Shown one piece after another: positions 53,411-62,643 of a stretch of 64,000 bases of DNA. How positions within the stretch are numbered: the first letter of the stretch is position 1; every line of letters starts with the position of its first letter. This DNA is from Variovorax dokdonensis (GTDB lineage: Bacteria > Pseudomonadota > Gammaproteobacteria > Burkholderiales > Burkholderiaceae_C), in the NCBI RefSeq assembly GCF_030316895.1, contig NZ_JASZYV010000003.1, positions 744,001 through 808,000 on the forward strand, written 5' to 3'. The translations under genes were made by a program, and so were the position numbers. The notes under the pieces are model-generated. The model saw only the letters and a program-made list of their open reading frames with translations, was not told the origin of the DNA and did not search any database.

Positions 53411-54404
53411 TCAGCGCCTTCTCGATGAGTTCCTTCCCGCCCGGCACCTTCTCGGCGAATTCCTTGTACGAAGTCTTCTGTGCGACGGCACGCCATGCGT
53501 CGGCCTCGGCCTCGGTCATCGTGACGACCTCGGAGCCGCCCTTCTTGAAGGCCTCGATCATCTTGTCGTCGAGCTTCTTGGATTCGGCGGTGAAGTAGGC
53601 CTGCGCCTTCTTGGAGGCTGCCGTCAGCGCGGCCTTCTGCTTGTCGTCAAGCTTGTCCCAAGAGCGCTTGGAGATCAGCACCGGCTCGTACATGAACCAC
53701 AGCGCGTTGTCGCCAGGCGCGGTCACGCACTTGAGCTGCTCGTACAGGCGGAACGATGTCATCGAACCGGTCGACGTATCGGTGGCCTGGGCCACGCCCT
53801 GCTGCAACGCGTTGTAGACCTCGTTGGACGGGATCGCGACGATGGAGGCACCCGCGCCCGCCCACATCTGCGAGAAGGTGGCGCCGGCGGAGCGCACTTT
53901 CAGGCCAGCGGCGTCCTCGGGCTTCCTGATGCACTTTTCCTTGCCGCCGAATGCGCCGGCCAGCCAGGCGTCGGCCAGCACCTTGGCACCGCCGTCCTCG
54001 ATCACCTTGCGGATGTCGTCCATGAACGGCGACTTGTTCAGCCGCTCGGCGTGCTCATGGCTCTTGACCAGGCCAGGCATGAGCGTGGCGCCGAACTGCG
54101 GATGAAAGCCCGACGCATAGTCCAGCGGGAACGAGGTCATGTCGATCTGGCCCGTCTGCATGGCCTTCCACTGTTCCTGCGCCTTGACAAGGCTGGAGCC
54201 CGGATAGACCTTGATCTCCAGACCGACCTTGGCCGCATTCACGTCGCGCGCGATCATCTGCACCATTTCGTCGCGCACATCGCCCTTGCCACCCGGGAAC
54301 TGGTGCGAAGCCTTGAGCACGATGTCGGCGGCATGAGAGGCGAGCGGCGCGGCAAGCAGCGCGAGGCTGCCGAGGATGTGGGCCAGTGTCTTGCGACGGA
54401 ACAT
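53400..54404 (-). CDS. dctP: TRAP transporter substrate-binding protein (DctP)
   Basis: A 334-residue periplasmic receptor of the DctP family. The signal peptide ends ASHAA, and the mature protein starts DIVLKASHQFPGGKGD. The specificity-region Arg segment LKVRSAGATFSQMW and the family block AIPSNEVYNALQQGVAQATDT are present. AAGGAG precedes the ATG at 54404. The untranslated leader carries two hairpins (54442-54488). The ligand is probably a carboxylate; none can be named. Confidence 0.92.
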   Translation of the reverse strand: MFRRKTLAHILGSLALLAAPLASHAADIVLKASHQFPGGKGDVRDEMVQMIARDVNAAKVGLEIKVYPGSSLVKAQEQWKAMQTGQIDMTSFPLDYASGFHPQFGATLMPGLVKSHEHAERLNKSPFMDDIRKVIEDGGAKVLADAWLAGAFGGKEKCIRKPEDAAGLKVRSAGATFSQMWAGAGASIVAIPSNEVYNALQQGVAQATDTSTGSMTSFRLYEQLKCVTAPGDNALWFMYEPVLISKRSWDKLDDKQKAALTAASKKAQAYFTAESKKLDDKMIEAFKKGGSEVVTMTEAEADAWRAVAQKTSYKEFAEKVPGGKELIEKALSVK

Positions 54405-54441
54405 CAGGGGAACTCCTTGCATGTCGATGGAGGAAACCGAT

Positions 54442-54488
54442 TTCGGGCGCGATGAAAAAAAGCGCCCGAATTTCGGCCGATCGCCGAA
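54442..54488 (-). promoter_or_regulatory. Two hairpins in the dctP leader
   Basis: A 9-bp stem (TTCGGGCGC/GCGCCCGAA, 11-base A-rich loop) at 54442-54470 and a 6-bp stem (TTCGGC/GCCGAA, loop CGATC) at 54472-54488 lie one base apart, 38-84 bases upstream of dctP. They could be an attenuator or an operator. Confidence 0.45.
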
Positions 54489-54585
54489 TGTAGGCAATTA
54501 ATGGTTACAAGTGCATAGTGGATTCCATGAGCACGGATGGACCGGGCCAGGGCTTGCAGCCCCGGCTTGATACCAAGGTGTTCGC

Positions 54586-57123
54586 TCAGGAAGGGTCGGG
54601 GGCCGCAGCGCCATCCGGCGCCACGGGCGGCCGTCCGTCCGGCCGCACGCGCCCGAGCGCTGCCTCGGCATCCGGCGACACGCTGCGCACATGCAGGTCA
54701 CGCTGCGGATACGGCACTTCGATGCCCGCATCTGCCAGCGCGTGGTAGACGCGGGTGGCCAGGTCGCTGCGAATCGCATACCAGTTGTCGAAGTCGAAGG
54801 TCCAGGCTCGCAGGCTGAATTGCAGTGCGCTTTCGCCGAATGCGGTGAAGAAGGCCGTGGCTTCGGGGCGCTTGACCACGCCCTTGGTCTGCTGCGCGGT
54901 GCTGACGAGCAGCGCGATGACCTGCGCCGGATCGGCCTTGTAGCTCACACCCACGCTCAGTTCGATGCGGCGGCTCTGGTCGCGCAGTGTCCAGTTCACC
55001 AGGTTGCCCGCCAGCAGCGGGCCATTGGGCACCACCACGTCCGCGCCGTCGAAGGTACGCACGGTGGTGGCGCGAAGGCCGATCTCCGAGACCGTGCCGG
55101 TCAGCGTGCCAATTTCAATGGTGTCGCCCGGCTGCACGGGGCGCTCGAACATCAGCACCAGTCCGGAGACGAAGTTGTTGACCACGTTCTGCAAGCCAAA
55201 GCCGATGCCGACCCCGAGCGCGCCGAAGACCAGCGTCAACTGGCTGACCTTGAAGCCCGCCGCGGACAGCGCCAGCAGCAGACCCAGCAGCAGGACCGCG
55301 TAGTAGGTCAGCGATGCCACGCTGTTGCCGACGCCGCGAGACACATGCATGCGGCCCAGCACTTCGTCATGCACCAGCGCGCGCACGGCCCGGGCGGCCC
55401 AGAAGGCAATGAGCACGGCGATCACGAACACCAGCACGTTGCCCAGGCTGATCGAGATTTCTCCAAGCGCAAACTCGGCCGTCAACACCCGCGACAGCCA
55501 TGCGTAGGTCGGTCGAAGCGCACGCAGCTCGCTCAACGTGTAGGCCACCCAGCCAATGACCGCTGCCAGCCGAAGCAGACGCGAGACGATCGATGCCAGC
55601 GAAGACGCGCGCTGCGGCGCGCGAACGAAGCGCTGGGCCACCGGCCGCCCCAGCGCCCAGTGCAGCAGCGTCGACAGCACCGAAATGCCCACGTAGAGCA
55701 GCAGGCCCACATAAGCGCTGTCATTGACGCCGAACACCAGCGTCTCCGCCAGCGACACGTTGCCCGCCACGTTGGCCACCGTCGCGATGACCAGCAACGC
55801 CACACCGACCCACGAAGCGATGATCAGCGCACGCCCGGGCATCCATGCCGGCGGCCGGCCGTCTGGCGCAGGCTTGGCGCGGTAGAGCATCCAAAGCGTG
55901 ACGCCCAGCCCCAGCAGGCCCAGCACGAGCAGGAACAGCCGGTAGAGCAGTTCGCTGCCCAGCACCATGATTCCCAGCCGCGCGAGCAGGAACAGCGCAG
56001 TGACGATGTACGGCCAATGGCCCAGCCACTGTCCGGCCCGCAGCGGCAGAAGGCGCAGCACCGGCACCAGCGCCAGCACGAGCACGATCTGGTGCACCAG
56101 CAGCGGCGCATCGGGTTCGATCGCGAACACGGCCATCGCCGCCAACAGCACCCACAGCGAGAACGGCCGCGTGAGCGCACGCACGGAATCCGAAGGCACG
56201 TCGCCCGATGGCAATTGACGGCTGCGCCACGACATCCACAGCAGCACCGGCAGGAGCCCGAACTGCATCACGTTGAGCAGCAGGACGCGATCCCTGGATG
56301 CTTCGCGGAACTCGGTGGCGAAGCGCGTCTCGATGTCCAGTCCGGAGCGAACGTTGGCCACCGTCTTTCCCTCGCCCTGCGCAGCCCACAGCGGCGGCGA
56401 GTCAAGTCGCAGAAGTCGGCGGTCGACCGCCTGGATCGCCTTCTCCACCGAGGTTTGCCCCTGCCGGATGCGCGCCTCGACATTGATCGCCCTGCGGCGC
56501 AATTCGAGTTGGCTGGCCAGCGTGTGGGCGAGCGTCTGTTCGGTCTGCGCCAGGCGCGTTTGCAGCGCGTCGAAACGCTCGCCCAGCACGGACGGTAGTT
56601 CATGCGCGCGCAGCCCCTCGCGCGTGAGCGCCCATTCGGCGCGCCGGCGGGCCAGCAGCGCGGCGTCGTCCAGGTAGGGTTGCGTGGACGCCTCCATTTC
56701 CTCGCGCCAGTTGCCAAAGCGCCGCTGGTTGAAGCGCCAGTGCCGCTCCAGGCTTTCAAGGCGCATCACCGGCAGGCGGCGCAACTCCTGGGGCGTGTAG
56801 GCATGGAGCATGTCCTCGACCGAGACTTCGATGGCATCCAGACGAGCGCCGAGCTCGATGGCAGGGTCCGGGGCCTCGACACGCTGCTCGATCCGATCGG
56901 CCATGCGCTCGTCGTCATCCGCGCGGTCCGCAACCTGCTGAACCGGTATCGGCGCAACCGGGCCAGTGGCGGTCGGCGACCCGGCGGCAGCGCTCGCCGG
57001 ACTCTGCGTGCCGGCCGCACTGCCGGTAGCGGCACCTGGCGTTGACTGGGCCACGGCCGCGAGCGGCATCGCAGCAAGCACCAGGCTCATCAGCAAGGTT
57101 CGCCACTGAACGAATGGGATCAT
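54586..57123 (-). CDS. Large MscS-family mechanosensitive channel
   Basis: An 845-residue inner-membrane MscS-superfamily protein of the large (MscK/YbdG-type) class. After a signal peptide (LMSLVLAAMPLAAVAQ) a long periplasmic/coiled-coil region (about residues 80-260) is followed by roughly 10-11 membrane helices. The conserved MscS core is GVGIGFGLQNVVNNFVSGLVLMFERP, then the GDTIEIGTLTGTVSEIGLRATTVRTFDGADVVVPNG beta domain. It would open under hypo-osmotic stress. Start 57123 or 57138; the former is used. Confidence 0.88.
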   Translation of the reverse strand: MIPFVQWRTLLMSLVLAAMPLAAVAQSTPGAATGSAAGTQSPASAAAGSPTATGPVAPIPVQQVADRADDDERMADRIEQRVEAPDPAIELGARLDAIEVSVEDMLHAYTPQELRRLPVMRLESLERHWRFNQRRFGNWREEMEASTQPYLDDAALLARRRAEWALTREGLRAHELPSVLGERFDALQTRLAQTEQTLAHTLASQLELRRRAINVEARIRQGQTSVEKAIQAVDRRLLRLDSPPLWAAQGEGKTVANVRSGLDIETRFATEFREASRDRVLLLNVMQFGLLPVLLWMSWRSRQLPSGDVPSDSVRALTRPFSLWVLLAAMAVFAIEPDAPLLVHQIVLVLALVPVLRLLPLRAGQWLGHWPYIVTALFLLARLGIMVLGSELLYRLFLLVLGLLGLGVTLWMLYRAKPAPDGRPPAWMPGRALIIASWVGVALLVIATVANVAGNVSLAETLVFGVNDSAYVGLLLYVGISVLSTLLHWALGRPVAQRFVRAPQRASSLASIVSRLLRLAAVIGWVAYTLSELRALRPTYAWLSRVLTAEFALGEISISLGNVLVFVIAVLIAFWAARAVRALVHDEVLGRMHVSRGVGNSVASLTYYAVLLLGLLLALSAAGFKVSQLTLVFGALGVGIGFGLQNVVNNFVSGLVLMFERPVQPGDTIEIGTLTGTVSEIGLRATTVRTFDGADVVVPNGPLLAGNLVNWTLRDQSRRIELSVGVSYKADPAQVIALLVSTAQQTKGVVKRPEATAFFTAFGESALQFSLRAWTFDFDNWYAIRSDLATRVYHALADAGIEVPYPQRDLHVRSVSPDAEAALGRVRPDGRPPVAPDGAAAPDPS

Positions 57124-57238
57124 CTGACCTGCGGGCATTGACCTGAACGTCTTGCGGGGTTTCCCCGAGGAGGGCCATTGTGGGGCAGATCAGGCCGGGC
57201 GATGGACAAGCGCCGCACCCTCGCTATGCTCGGTCCAC

Positions 57239-57742
57239 ATGGCCTTACGAGCACTCCTCATCGTCCATCACACGATGACCGGCGGCACGGCGCAGATGGC
57301 GCAGGCCGCCGCCGAAGGCGCACGGGCCGAAGGCGGCGAAGCCCTCAAGGTCGACCTGCTGCGCGCGCATGAAGCACAGCCCGAGCATGTGCTGGCGGCT
57401 GACGGCTTCCTGTTCTGCACGCCCGAGAACCTGGCAGCGATGTCGGGGATCATGAAAGACTTCTTCGACCGCTGCTACTACCCCGCCCTCGACCGTTTGA
57501 ACGGGCGGCCCTATGCGGCCTTGGTGTGTGCCGGCAGCGACGGCAGCAATGCGGTGCGGCAGATCGAACGCATCGCCACGGGTTGGCGCCTGCGTGCGGT
57601 GGCGCCTGCGGTGATCGTCTGCACGCACGCGCAGACGCCCGAACGCATCCTCGCACCCAAGGTCATTGGCGAAGACGACCTGGCACGTTGCCGCGAACTG
57701 GGCGCGGCCATGGCGGCCGGCTTGACGCTCGGCGTGTTCTGA
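57239..57742 (+). CDS. Flavodoxin-family protein
   Basis: A 167-residue small FMN-binding fold of the flavodoxin/NADPH-dependent FMN reductase type. It starts ALLIVHHTMTGGTAQMAQ, the phosphate-binding loop T-x-T-G-x-T-like, and has FCTPENLAAMSGIMKDFFDRCYY, the WrbA-like aromatic loop. No partner gene. Divergent from the MscS gene with 115 bases between. Confidence 0.78.
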   Translation: MALRALLIVHHTMTGGTAQMAQAAAEGARAEGGEALKVDLLRAHEAQPEHVLAADGFLFCTPENLAAMSGIMKDFFDRCYYPALDRLNGRPYAALVCAGSDGSNAVRQIERIATGWRLRAVAPAVIVCTHAQTPERILAPKVIGEDDLARCRELGAAMAAGLTLGVF

Positions 57743-58085
57743 TCTGAGCGATCGCCTTGCGTCGATTCGGGCGCCGTCACGCGCTTCGTCTCACTGTTCG
57801 AGACCCCCTTCGTCTTGAATGCTGGAACGTTCGCGAAAAAGTGTGGGTTTCACGCGAATATTTCTACCTTTGTATTCGTCGATAAGAGGCCCGAACACCA
57901 CTTTGTTCACACGTTTGCCGCCAAACGTTACTAACTGTGTCCGGTGCCGACTGAGACTTGATGGGTCCGACGGCTCGCACTTTCGTTTGCGCTTTTGAGC
58001 CGCCGGCTATCGATCCACGCTCGCGCCCTGGCGTCCTCGTTCGAGCGCTTCGACGGTGTGGCGAATCAACTCAGTCAAACGTTAG
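57743..58085. other. 343-base intergenic region
   Basis: No gene is seen. It is more AT-rich than its surroundings from 57830 to 57930. Notable: TTCGCG...CGCGAA inverse repeat near 57830-57858, a 7-bp hairpin ACGTTTG-CCGC-CAAACGT at 57911-57928, and CAAACGTTA at 57922 and again at 58076, ending 1 base before the lipoprotein start. Probably holds the promoter of the lipoprotein. Confidence 0.55.
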
Positions 58086-59222
58086 ATGAAAAAAACATCA
58101 ATTGCATTGGTGGCAGTCGCGGCCTTGTTGGCCGCTTGTGGTGGCGGCGGCGGAAGCGACACCACCGCCACCTCGACCACCGTCCAGGCCCCTTCGCAGC
58201 CCGCGGAATCGGTCACGCCGAACGTTCCCGTCAACACAGCGCCCGTCGCGAAGATCGCCGACGTCCAGAGCGTGATCACCGGCCGGGCCTTCATGCTCGA
58301 CGGCAGCGGCAGCACCGATGTGGACGGCGATACGCTGAGCTTCGAATGGAGCCTTCAAAGCGTTCCAGCCGGTAGCACGGCGAACTTGGGCGACAAGGCC
58401 ATCGCCAAGCCATCGTTCACCGCCGACCTCGCGGGTGACTATGTCTTCGGACTCGTCGTGAACGACGGCAAGTCCAACAGCGCGCAAGTTTCGATCACGG
58501 TTTCCGTGGCCAAGGCAACCTGGAAAGACGCCGACTGCTCGCACTCGGGCACCGCCCTGCCCGCTTGCGGCACCCATTTCTCGGACAACGGTTCGTCCGT
58601 CACCGTCCAGCAGGACGGCAGCATCACCGCGCTGAAGTTCGAAACCCTGGCCACCCCGCTGGCCGCAATGCCTAGCCAGAACACCGGCATCAAGGGCAAT
58701 CGCGCCACCCTCGGCCTGGACTTCCTGCACGGCGTCAAGCTCTCGGAGTTCGAAGGCATTTCGTTCAAGGCCAAGGATGACGGCACCGGCGAGACCGGTG
58801 CGGGCCTGCCCTACGTCACCTATTCGATCAGCAAGGAATGCGACGGCACCGTCTGGAACAACCTGATCACCAACCTGACGGACATGACGGCTTCGGGGCC
58901 GGATGCCGACGGCTACTTCAGCTACTCGGCCGCCGTGAGCAGCCCGAGCTGGAAGTCGACCAGTTGGAGCACTTCGATCAAGGCCAAGGATGGCAACACA
59001 GCGGTCCTGCCGCCCAACGGTTCCGCAACGGCTGCAAGCCTGGACGCGCTCATCGCGGAATACCCGAACGCCTGCATCTACAACTGGCCCAACCCTTCCG
59101 CGGCTGATCCGACGACGGCCAAGACGCCTGCCGTCATGCTGATGCTGGGCAACAGCACCAACGTCACGGCCAAGTTCGTCTGGATCCGCGACCTGATGAT
59201 CGGCACGAAGTCGATCTTCTGA
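58086..59222 (+). CDS. PKD-type lipoprotein
   Basis: A 378-residue predicted lipoprotein. Signal peptide with lipobox LLAAC at residues 14-18 and a run of Gly. Residues of about 50-140 form a PKD-like domain (FMLDGSGSTDVDGDTLSFEWSL, DYVFGLVVNDGKSN). The C-terminal 230 residues have no recognised domain but include Cys pairs (DCSHSG, PACGTH; KECDG, NACIYN). Likely surface-exposed, binding polysaccharide or protein. No ribosome site before the ATG. Followed by a strong terminator. Confidence 0.75.
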   Translation: MKKTSIALVAVAALLAACGGGGGSDTTATSTTVQAPSQPAESVTPNVPVNTAPVAKIADVQSVITGRAFMLDGSGSTDVDGDTLSFEWSLQSVPAGSTANLGDKAIAKPSFTADLAGDYVFGLVVNDGKSNSAQVSITVSVAKATWKDADCSHSGTALPACGTHFSDNGSSVTVQQDGSITALKFETLATPLAAMPSQNTGIKGNRATLGLDFLHGVKLSEFEGISFKAKDDGTGETGAGLPYVTYSISKECDGTVWNNLITNLTDMTASGPDADGYFSYSAAVSSPSWKSTSWSTSIKAKDGNTAVLPPNGSATAASLDALIAEYPNACIYNWPNPSAADPTTAKTPAVMLMLGNSTNVTAKFVWIRDLMIGTKSIF

Positions 59223-59244
59223 TTGCGCGCCAGCGAGTCGCATG

Positions 59245-59278
59245 AAAGAAAAACGGGCCCTCGGGCCCGTTTTTCTTT
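59245..59278. terminator. Bidirectional terminator
   Basis: A 16-bp perfect palindromic stem (AAAGAAAAACGGGCCC / GGGCCCGTTTTTCTTT) with two bases (TC) between the arms, so it can end transcripts on both strands. It separates the convergent PKD lipoprotein and acyl-CoA synthetase genes. Confidence 0.92.
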
Positions 59279-59293
59279 GGCTCGGCCGTCGCT

Positions 59294-60988
59294 CTACTTG
59301 GCGCCGTCCTCCGCCTCCTGTAGCAGCCGCCACATCACCTTGCCGCTGCCGCTCTTGGGCAAAGCGTCGACGAACTGCACCGTGCGCGGCACCTTGTAGA
59401 CCGCCATGTTCTCGCGGCACCAGTCGATGATCTCCTGCTCGGTGGTGTTCTTGTGCGTGGCGCGAAGCACCACCACCGCCTTGACCGATTCACCGCGATA
59501 GGCGTCCTTGGTCGCGATGACACAGGCTTCCTGGATGGCCGGGTTCTTGAACATGAGCAGTTCCACCTCGGCCGGCCAGACCTTGAAGCCGCTGGCGTTG
59601 ATCATGCGCTTGAGGCGGTCGGTGATGAAGAAGTAGCCGTCCTCGTCCATGCGGCCCATGTCGCCGGTGCGGAAGAAGCGGCGGCCATCCCATTCGATGA
59701 AGGCCGAGGCATCGGCATCGGGCCGCTTCCAGTAGCCGGCGAAGACGCCGGGGCCGCAGGTGATGATCTCGCCCGATTCGCCCACCGGCATCTCCTGCAG
59801 CGTGTCGGGGTCGACGACCCGCGAATCGGTGCTCATGAAGGGAATGCCCAGGCACTGCTGCTTGGGGTTCTCGAACGGGTTGGCATGCGAGGGCGCCGCC
59901 GTCTCGGTCAGGCCGTAGCCTTCCTGGTAACGCAGCCCGTACTGGTCGAAAAGGCGCTGCGCCACGGCCTGCGGCATGGCGGCCCCGCCGCCGCCGATGT
60001 AGCTCAGGCTCGACAGGTCGAAGTTCGCGAAGTTGGGGCTGCCCATCAGGTCGATGACCATGGTGGGGATGTTGGTCCAGCTCGTGACCTTCCATGACGA
60101 GATCAGGCGGCCCGCGAGCTCCCGGTCCCAGCGCGGCATGATCACCAGCGATGCGCCCACCGAGATGGCCGTGTGCAGCATGCTCACCGTGCCGGTGATG
60201 TGGAACATGGGCACCACCGCCAGCGCCACCATCTCCGGCGAGCCCAGGCCCCAGATCTGGCTGGCGAAGACGTTGTGCTGAATGCTCGAGTGCTTGTGGA
60301 TGCAGCCCTTGGGCAGGCCGGTCGTGCCGCTGGTGTAGGGCAGCAGCGCCATGTCTTCGGCGCCCACCACGTGCTCGGGCGCGGCATGGCCCGCGGCCAG
60401 GGCGTCGGTCCAGGCGGTCACGCGGCCGCCGTCGAGTTCAGGCAGCGCATGGCGCGTGAGCAGCCAGTCGCGCCACGCGGCGGGCATGGTGCTGTCGTCC
60501 TGTGCAGCGGCGTCGAAGCTGTCGGTGAATTGGGTGACGACCAGATGCGCCAGCCGTTGGCCCGCGGGCAAGGCGTTGCTGGCCTTGACCAGTTCGGGCG
60601 CGAGATCGGCCGTGGTGATCGCCACCTTCGCATCCGGGTCGGTGATGTAGTGCTTGAGCTCCTCGGCCCGATTCATCGGGTTGACCGGCACGACCACCGC
60701 ATTCGCACGCAGGATGGCGTAGTGCGCCACGATCAGCTGGGGGCTGTTCTGCATGTTCAGCACCACGCGATCGCCGCGCCGCACGCCCATCTCGTGCAGG
60801 GCGCCGGCAAGCTTTTCGACCTGGTCCGCCAGGCTGCGGTAGGTGATCACGTTGCCGAAGAACACCAGCGCCGGCTTGTCCGGGTAGCGGGTGGCACTGA
60901 CGTGCAGGTTGTGCCAGACCGAGGTCGCAGGCACGGTGATGGATTTGGGCAGGCGCTTTGGCCAGAACTTGTAGTGCGGTCGGTCCAT
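59294..60988 (-). CDS. Acyl-CoA synthetase (AMP-binding)
   Basis: A 564-residue ANL-family enzyme activating a carboxylic acid (probably medium or long chain) to acyl-AMP and acyl-CoA. Motifs: LPYTSGTTGLPKGC (P-loop, A3), GYGLTETA (A5), FRTGDMGRMDEDGYFFITDR (A7-A8) and PKSGSGKVMWR (A10 Lys). GGAGA precedes the ATG at 60988, placed to give the usual N-terminus. Divergent from the amino-acid ABC transporter. Confidence 0.9.
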   Translation of the reverse strand: MDRPHYKFWPKRLPKSITVPATSVWHNLHVSATRYPDKPALVFFGNVITYRSLADQVEKLAGALHEMGVRRGDRVVLNMQNSPQLIVAHYAILRANAVVVPVNPMNRAEELKHYITDPDAKVAITTADLAPELVKASNALPAGQRLAHLVVTQFTDSFDAAAQDDSTMPAAWRDWLLTRHALPELDGGRVTAWTDALAAGHAAPEHVVGAEDMALLPYTSGTTGLPKGCIHKHSSIQHNVFASQIWGLGSPEMVALAVVPMFHITGTVSMLHTAISVGASLVIMPRWDRELAGRLISSWKVTSWTNIPTMVIDLMGSPNFANFDLSSLSYIGGGGAAMPQAVAQRLFDQYGLRYQEGYGLTETAAPSHANPFENPKQQCLGIPFMSTDSRVVDPDTLQEMPVGESGEIITCGPGVFAGYWKRPDADASAFIEWDGRRFFRTGDMGRMDEDGYFFITDRLKRMINASGFKVWPAEVELLMFKNPAIQEACVIATKDAYRGESVKAVVVLRATHKNTTEQEIIDWCRENMAVYKVPRTVQFVDALPKSGSGKVMWRLLQEAEDGAK

Positions 60989-61104
60989 GGTGTCTCCGAG
61001 AAGGCTCGCAGGGTACATGGCCGCCGCCAACTCGGGAAATCGGGGAATGCCGGGTACGGTCACCTTCGCGACGCATCCCGGGCAGCAGGCGCCGGACGCC
61101 ACAA

Positions 61105-61120
61105 AGGCACGGCTCTTGCT
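61105..61120 (+). promoter_or_regulatory. Sigma-54 promoter of amino-acid ABC operon
   Basis: AGGCACGGCTCTTGCT matches the RpoN consensus TGGCACG-N4-TTGCW except for the first base; GG (61106-61107) and GC (61118-61119) are 10 bases apart. The expected start of transcription is near 61131, leaving a leader of about 30 bases before the binding-protein ATG. Confidence 0.7.
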
Positions 61121-61160
61121 TCAAGGCTTCGACCCTCTTTTATCGCGAGACAAGGAAGCC

Positions 61161-61961
61161 ATGTCCGTCATCACCACCCGCCGCGCCGCCCTGGGCCTGT
61201 CCCTGGCGTGCGCCCTTTTCAGCGCCGGCGGCATCGCCCACGCCCAGGCCGCACTAGACAACATCACCAAGAGCAAGACCGTCAAGATCGCCGTGCCGAC
61301 CGACTACCCGCCCTATGGCTCGGTGGACAAGTCGATGCAGCCGGTCGGACTCGACGTCGACATGGCCAGGCTCATCGCCACCAAGCTGGGCGCCAAGCTC
61401 GAACTGGTGCCGGTGACCAGCGCGAACCGCATCCCCTACCTGCAGACCAAGAAGGCCGACCTCGTCATCTCCACGCTGGGCAAGAACGCCGAGCGCGAGA
61501 AGGTGATCGACTTCAGCGCGGCGTATGCACCGTTCTTCCAGGGCGTGTTCGCCGCCAAGAGCCTGCCGATCAAGGCCTTCACGGACATGGCCGGCAAGTC
61601 GGTGGGCGTGACCCGCGGCGCGATGGAAGACCAGGAACTGCAGAAGGTCGCGCCGCCGGGCGTGGACTTCCGCCGCTTCGAGGACAACAACGCCACCGTG
61701 GCCGCCTTTGTCTCCGGCCAGGTGCAGACCGTTGCCATGAGCGGCGCGGTGGCGGCCGAGATGATCAGCCGCAACCCGCAGCTGGGCGCCGAATACAAGC
61801 TGTTGCTGAAGGACAGCCCCTGCTTCGTCGGTATCGCCAAGGGCGAAGACGCGCTGAAGGCCAAGGTCAACGAGATCATCGCCGCCGCCAAGGCCGACGG
61901 TACGCTCGATGCCATGTCCAAGAAGTGGCTGGGCCGCGCCGCTGGCGACCTGCCGGTGTAA
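61161..61961 (+). CDS. Polar amino-acid ABC substrate-binding protein
   Basis: A 266-residue periplasmic receptor (family 3 SBP). A twin-Arg-like but ordinary signal peptide ends IAHAQA; the mature part has VPTDYPPYGSVDKSMQPVGLDVDMARLIATKLGAKL, the classic binding fold, and DLVISTLGKNAEREKVIDFSAAY. AAGGA precedes the ATG. First gene of a four-gene transporter operon under a sigma-54 promoter, so nitrogen control is expected. Confidence 0.93.
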   Translation: MSVITTRRAALGLSLACALFSAGGIAHAQAALDNITKSKTVKIAVPTDYPPYGSVDKSMQPVGLDVDMARLIATKLGAKLELVPVTSANRIPYLQTKKADLVISTLGKNAEREKVIDFSAAYAPFFQGVFAAKSLPIKAFTDMAGKSVGVTRGAMEDQELQKVAPPGVDFRRFEDNNATVAAFVSGQVQTVAMSGAVAAEMISRNPQLGAEYKLLLKDSPCFVGIAKGEDALKAKVNEIIAAAKADGTLDAMSKKWLGRAAGDLPV

Positions 61962-61979
61962 ATCAGCGACGTCGACGCG

Positions 61980-62636
61980 ATGCAACTGGACTTCTCCGCC
62001 GTCCTGGTCGACTGGCGCCTGCTGGGCGTGGGCGTGCTGTGGACGCTGGGCCTGACGGCGATCGCCACCGTGCTGGGCATGCTGCTGGGCGTGGCCTGCG
62101 CCTGGGCCCGCGCGAATGGCCCCGGCTGGCTGCGCTGGGTGGTGGGCAGCTATGTGGAGCTGATTCGCAACACGCCCTTCATCGTCCAGTTGTTCTTCAT
62201 CTTCTTCGGCCTGCCCGCGGCCGGCGTGAAGCTGACGCCCGAGTTGGCCTCAGTCATCGCGATGGTGCTCAACCTGGCGGCCTATGCCACCGAGATCATC
62301 CGCGCCGGCATCGAAGCCACGCCGCGCGGACAGATCGAAGCCGCGATGAGCCTTGCGATGACGCGCGCGCAGGTTTTTCTGCGCGTGGTGCTGCCGCCCT
62401 CGCTCAAGCGGGTGTGGCCGTCCATGGTGAGCCAGATCATCATCGTGATGCTGGGATCGGCCGTGTGCAGCCAGATTTCGGTCGAAGAGCTCAGCTACGC
62501 CGCCAACCTCATCCAGAGCCGCAACTTCCGCGCGTTCGAGGCCTTCATCGTCGCCACGCTGGTCTACCTGTGCCTGTCGGTGCTGCTGCGCAAGCTGCTC
62601 AACTGGGCCGGCCCGCGCTTCTTCTTCGGACGCTAG
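61980..62636 (+). CDS. Amino-acid ABC transporter permease 1
   Basis: A 218-residue HisM/GlnP-type permease with about five membrane helices. The EAA loop is EAAMSLAMTRAQVFLRVVLP, contacting the ATPase. Starts 18 bases after the binding protein. Forms a heterodimer with the next gene. Confidence 0.92.
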   Translation: MQLDFSAVLVDWRLLGVGVLWTLGLTAIATVLGMLLGVACAWARANGPGWLRWVVGSYVELIRNTPFIVQLFFIFFGLPAAGVKLTPELASVIAMVLNLAAYATEIIRAGIEATPRGQIEAAMSLAMTRAQVFLRVVLPPSLKRVWPSMVSQIIIVMLGSAVCSQISVEELSYAANLIQSRNFRAFEAFIVATLVYLCLSVLLRKLLNWAGPRFFFGR

Positions 62637-62643
62637 GTCATCG

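Noticed and set aside
57880..57895. GTCGATAA resembling a FliA (sigma-28) -10 element
   Set aside because: No matching TAAA-type -35 at the required distance, and the downstream gene is a lipoprotein, not a motility gene.
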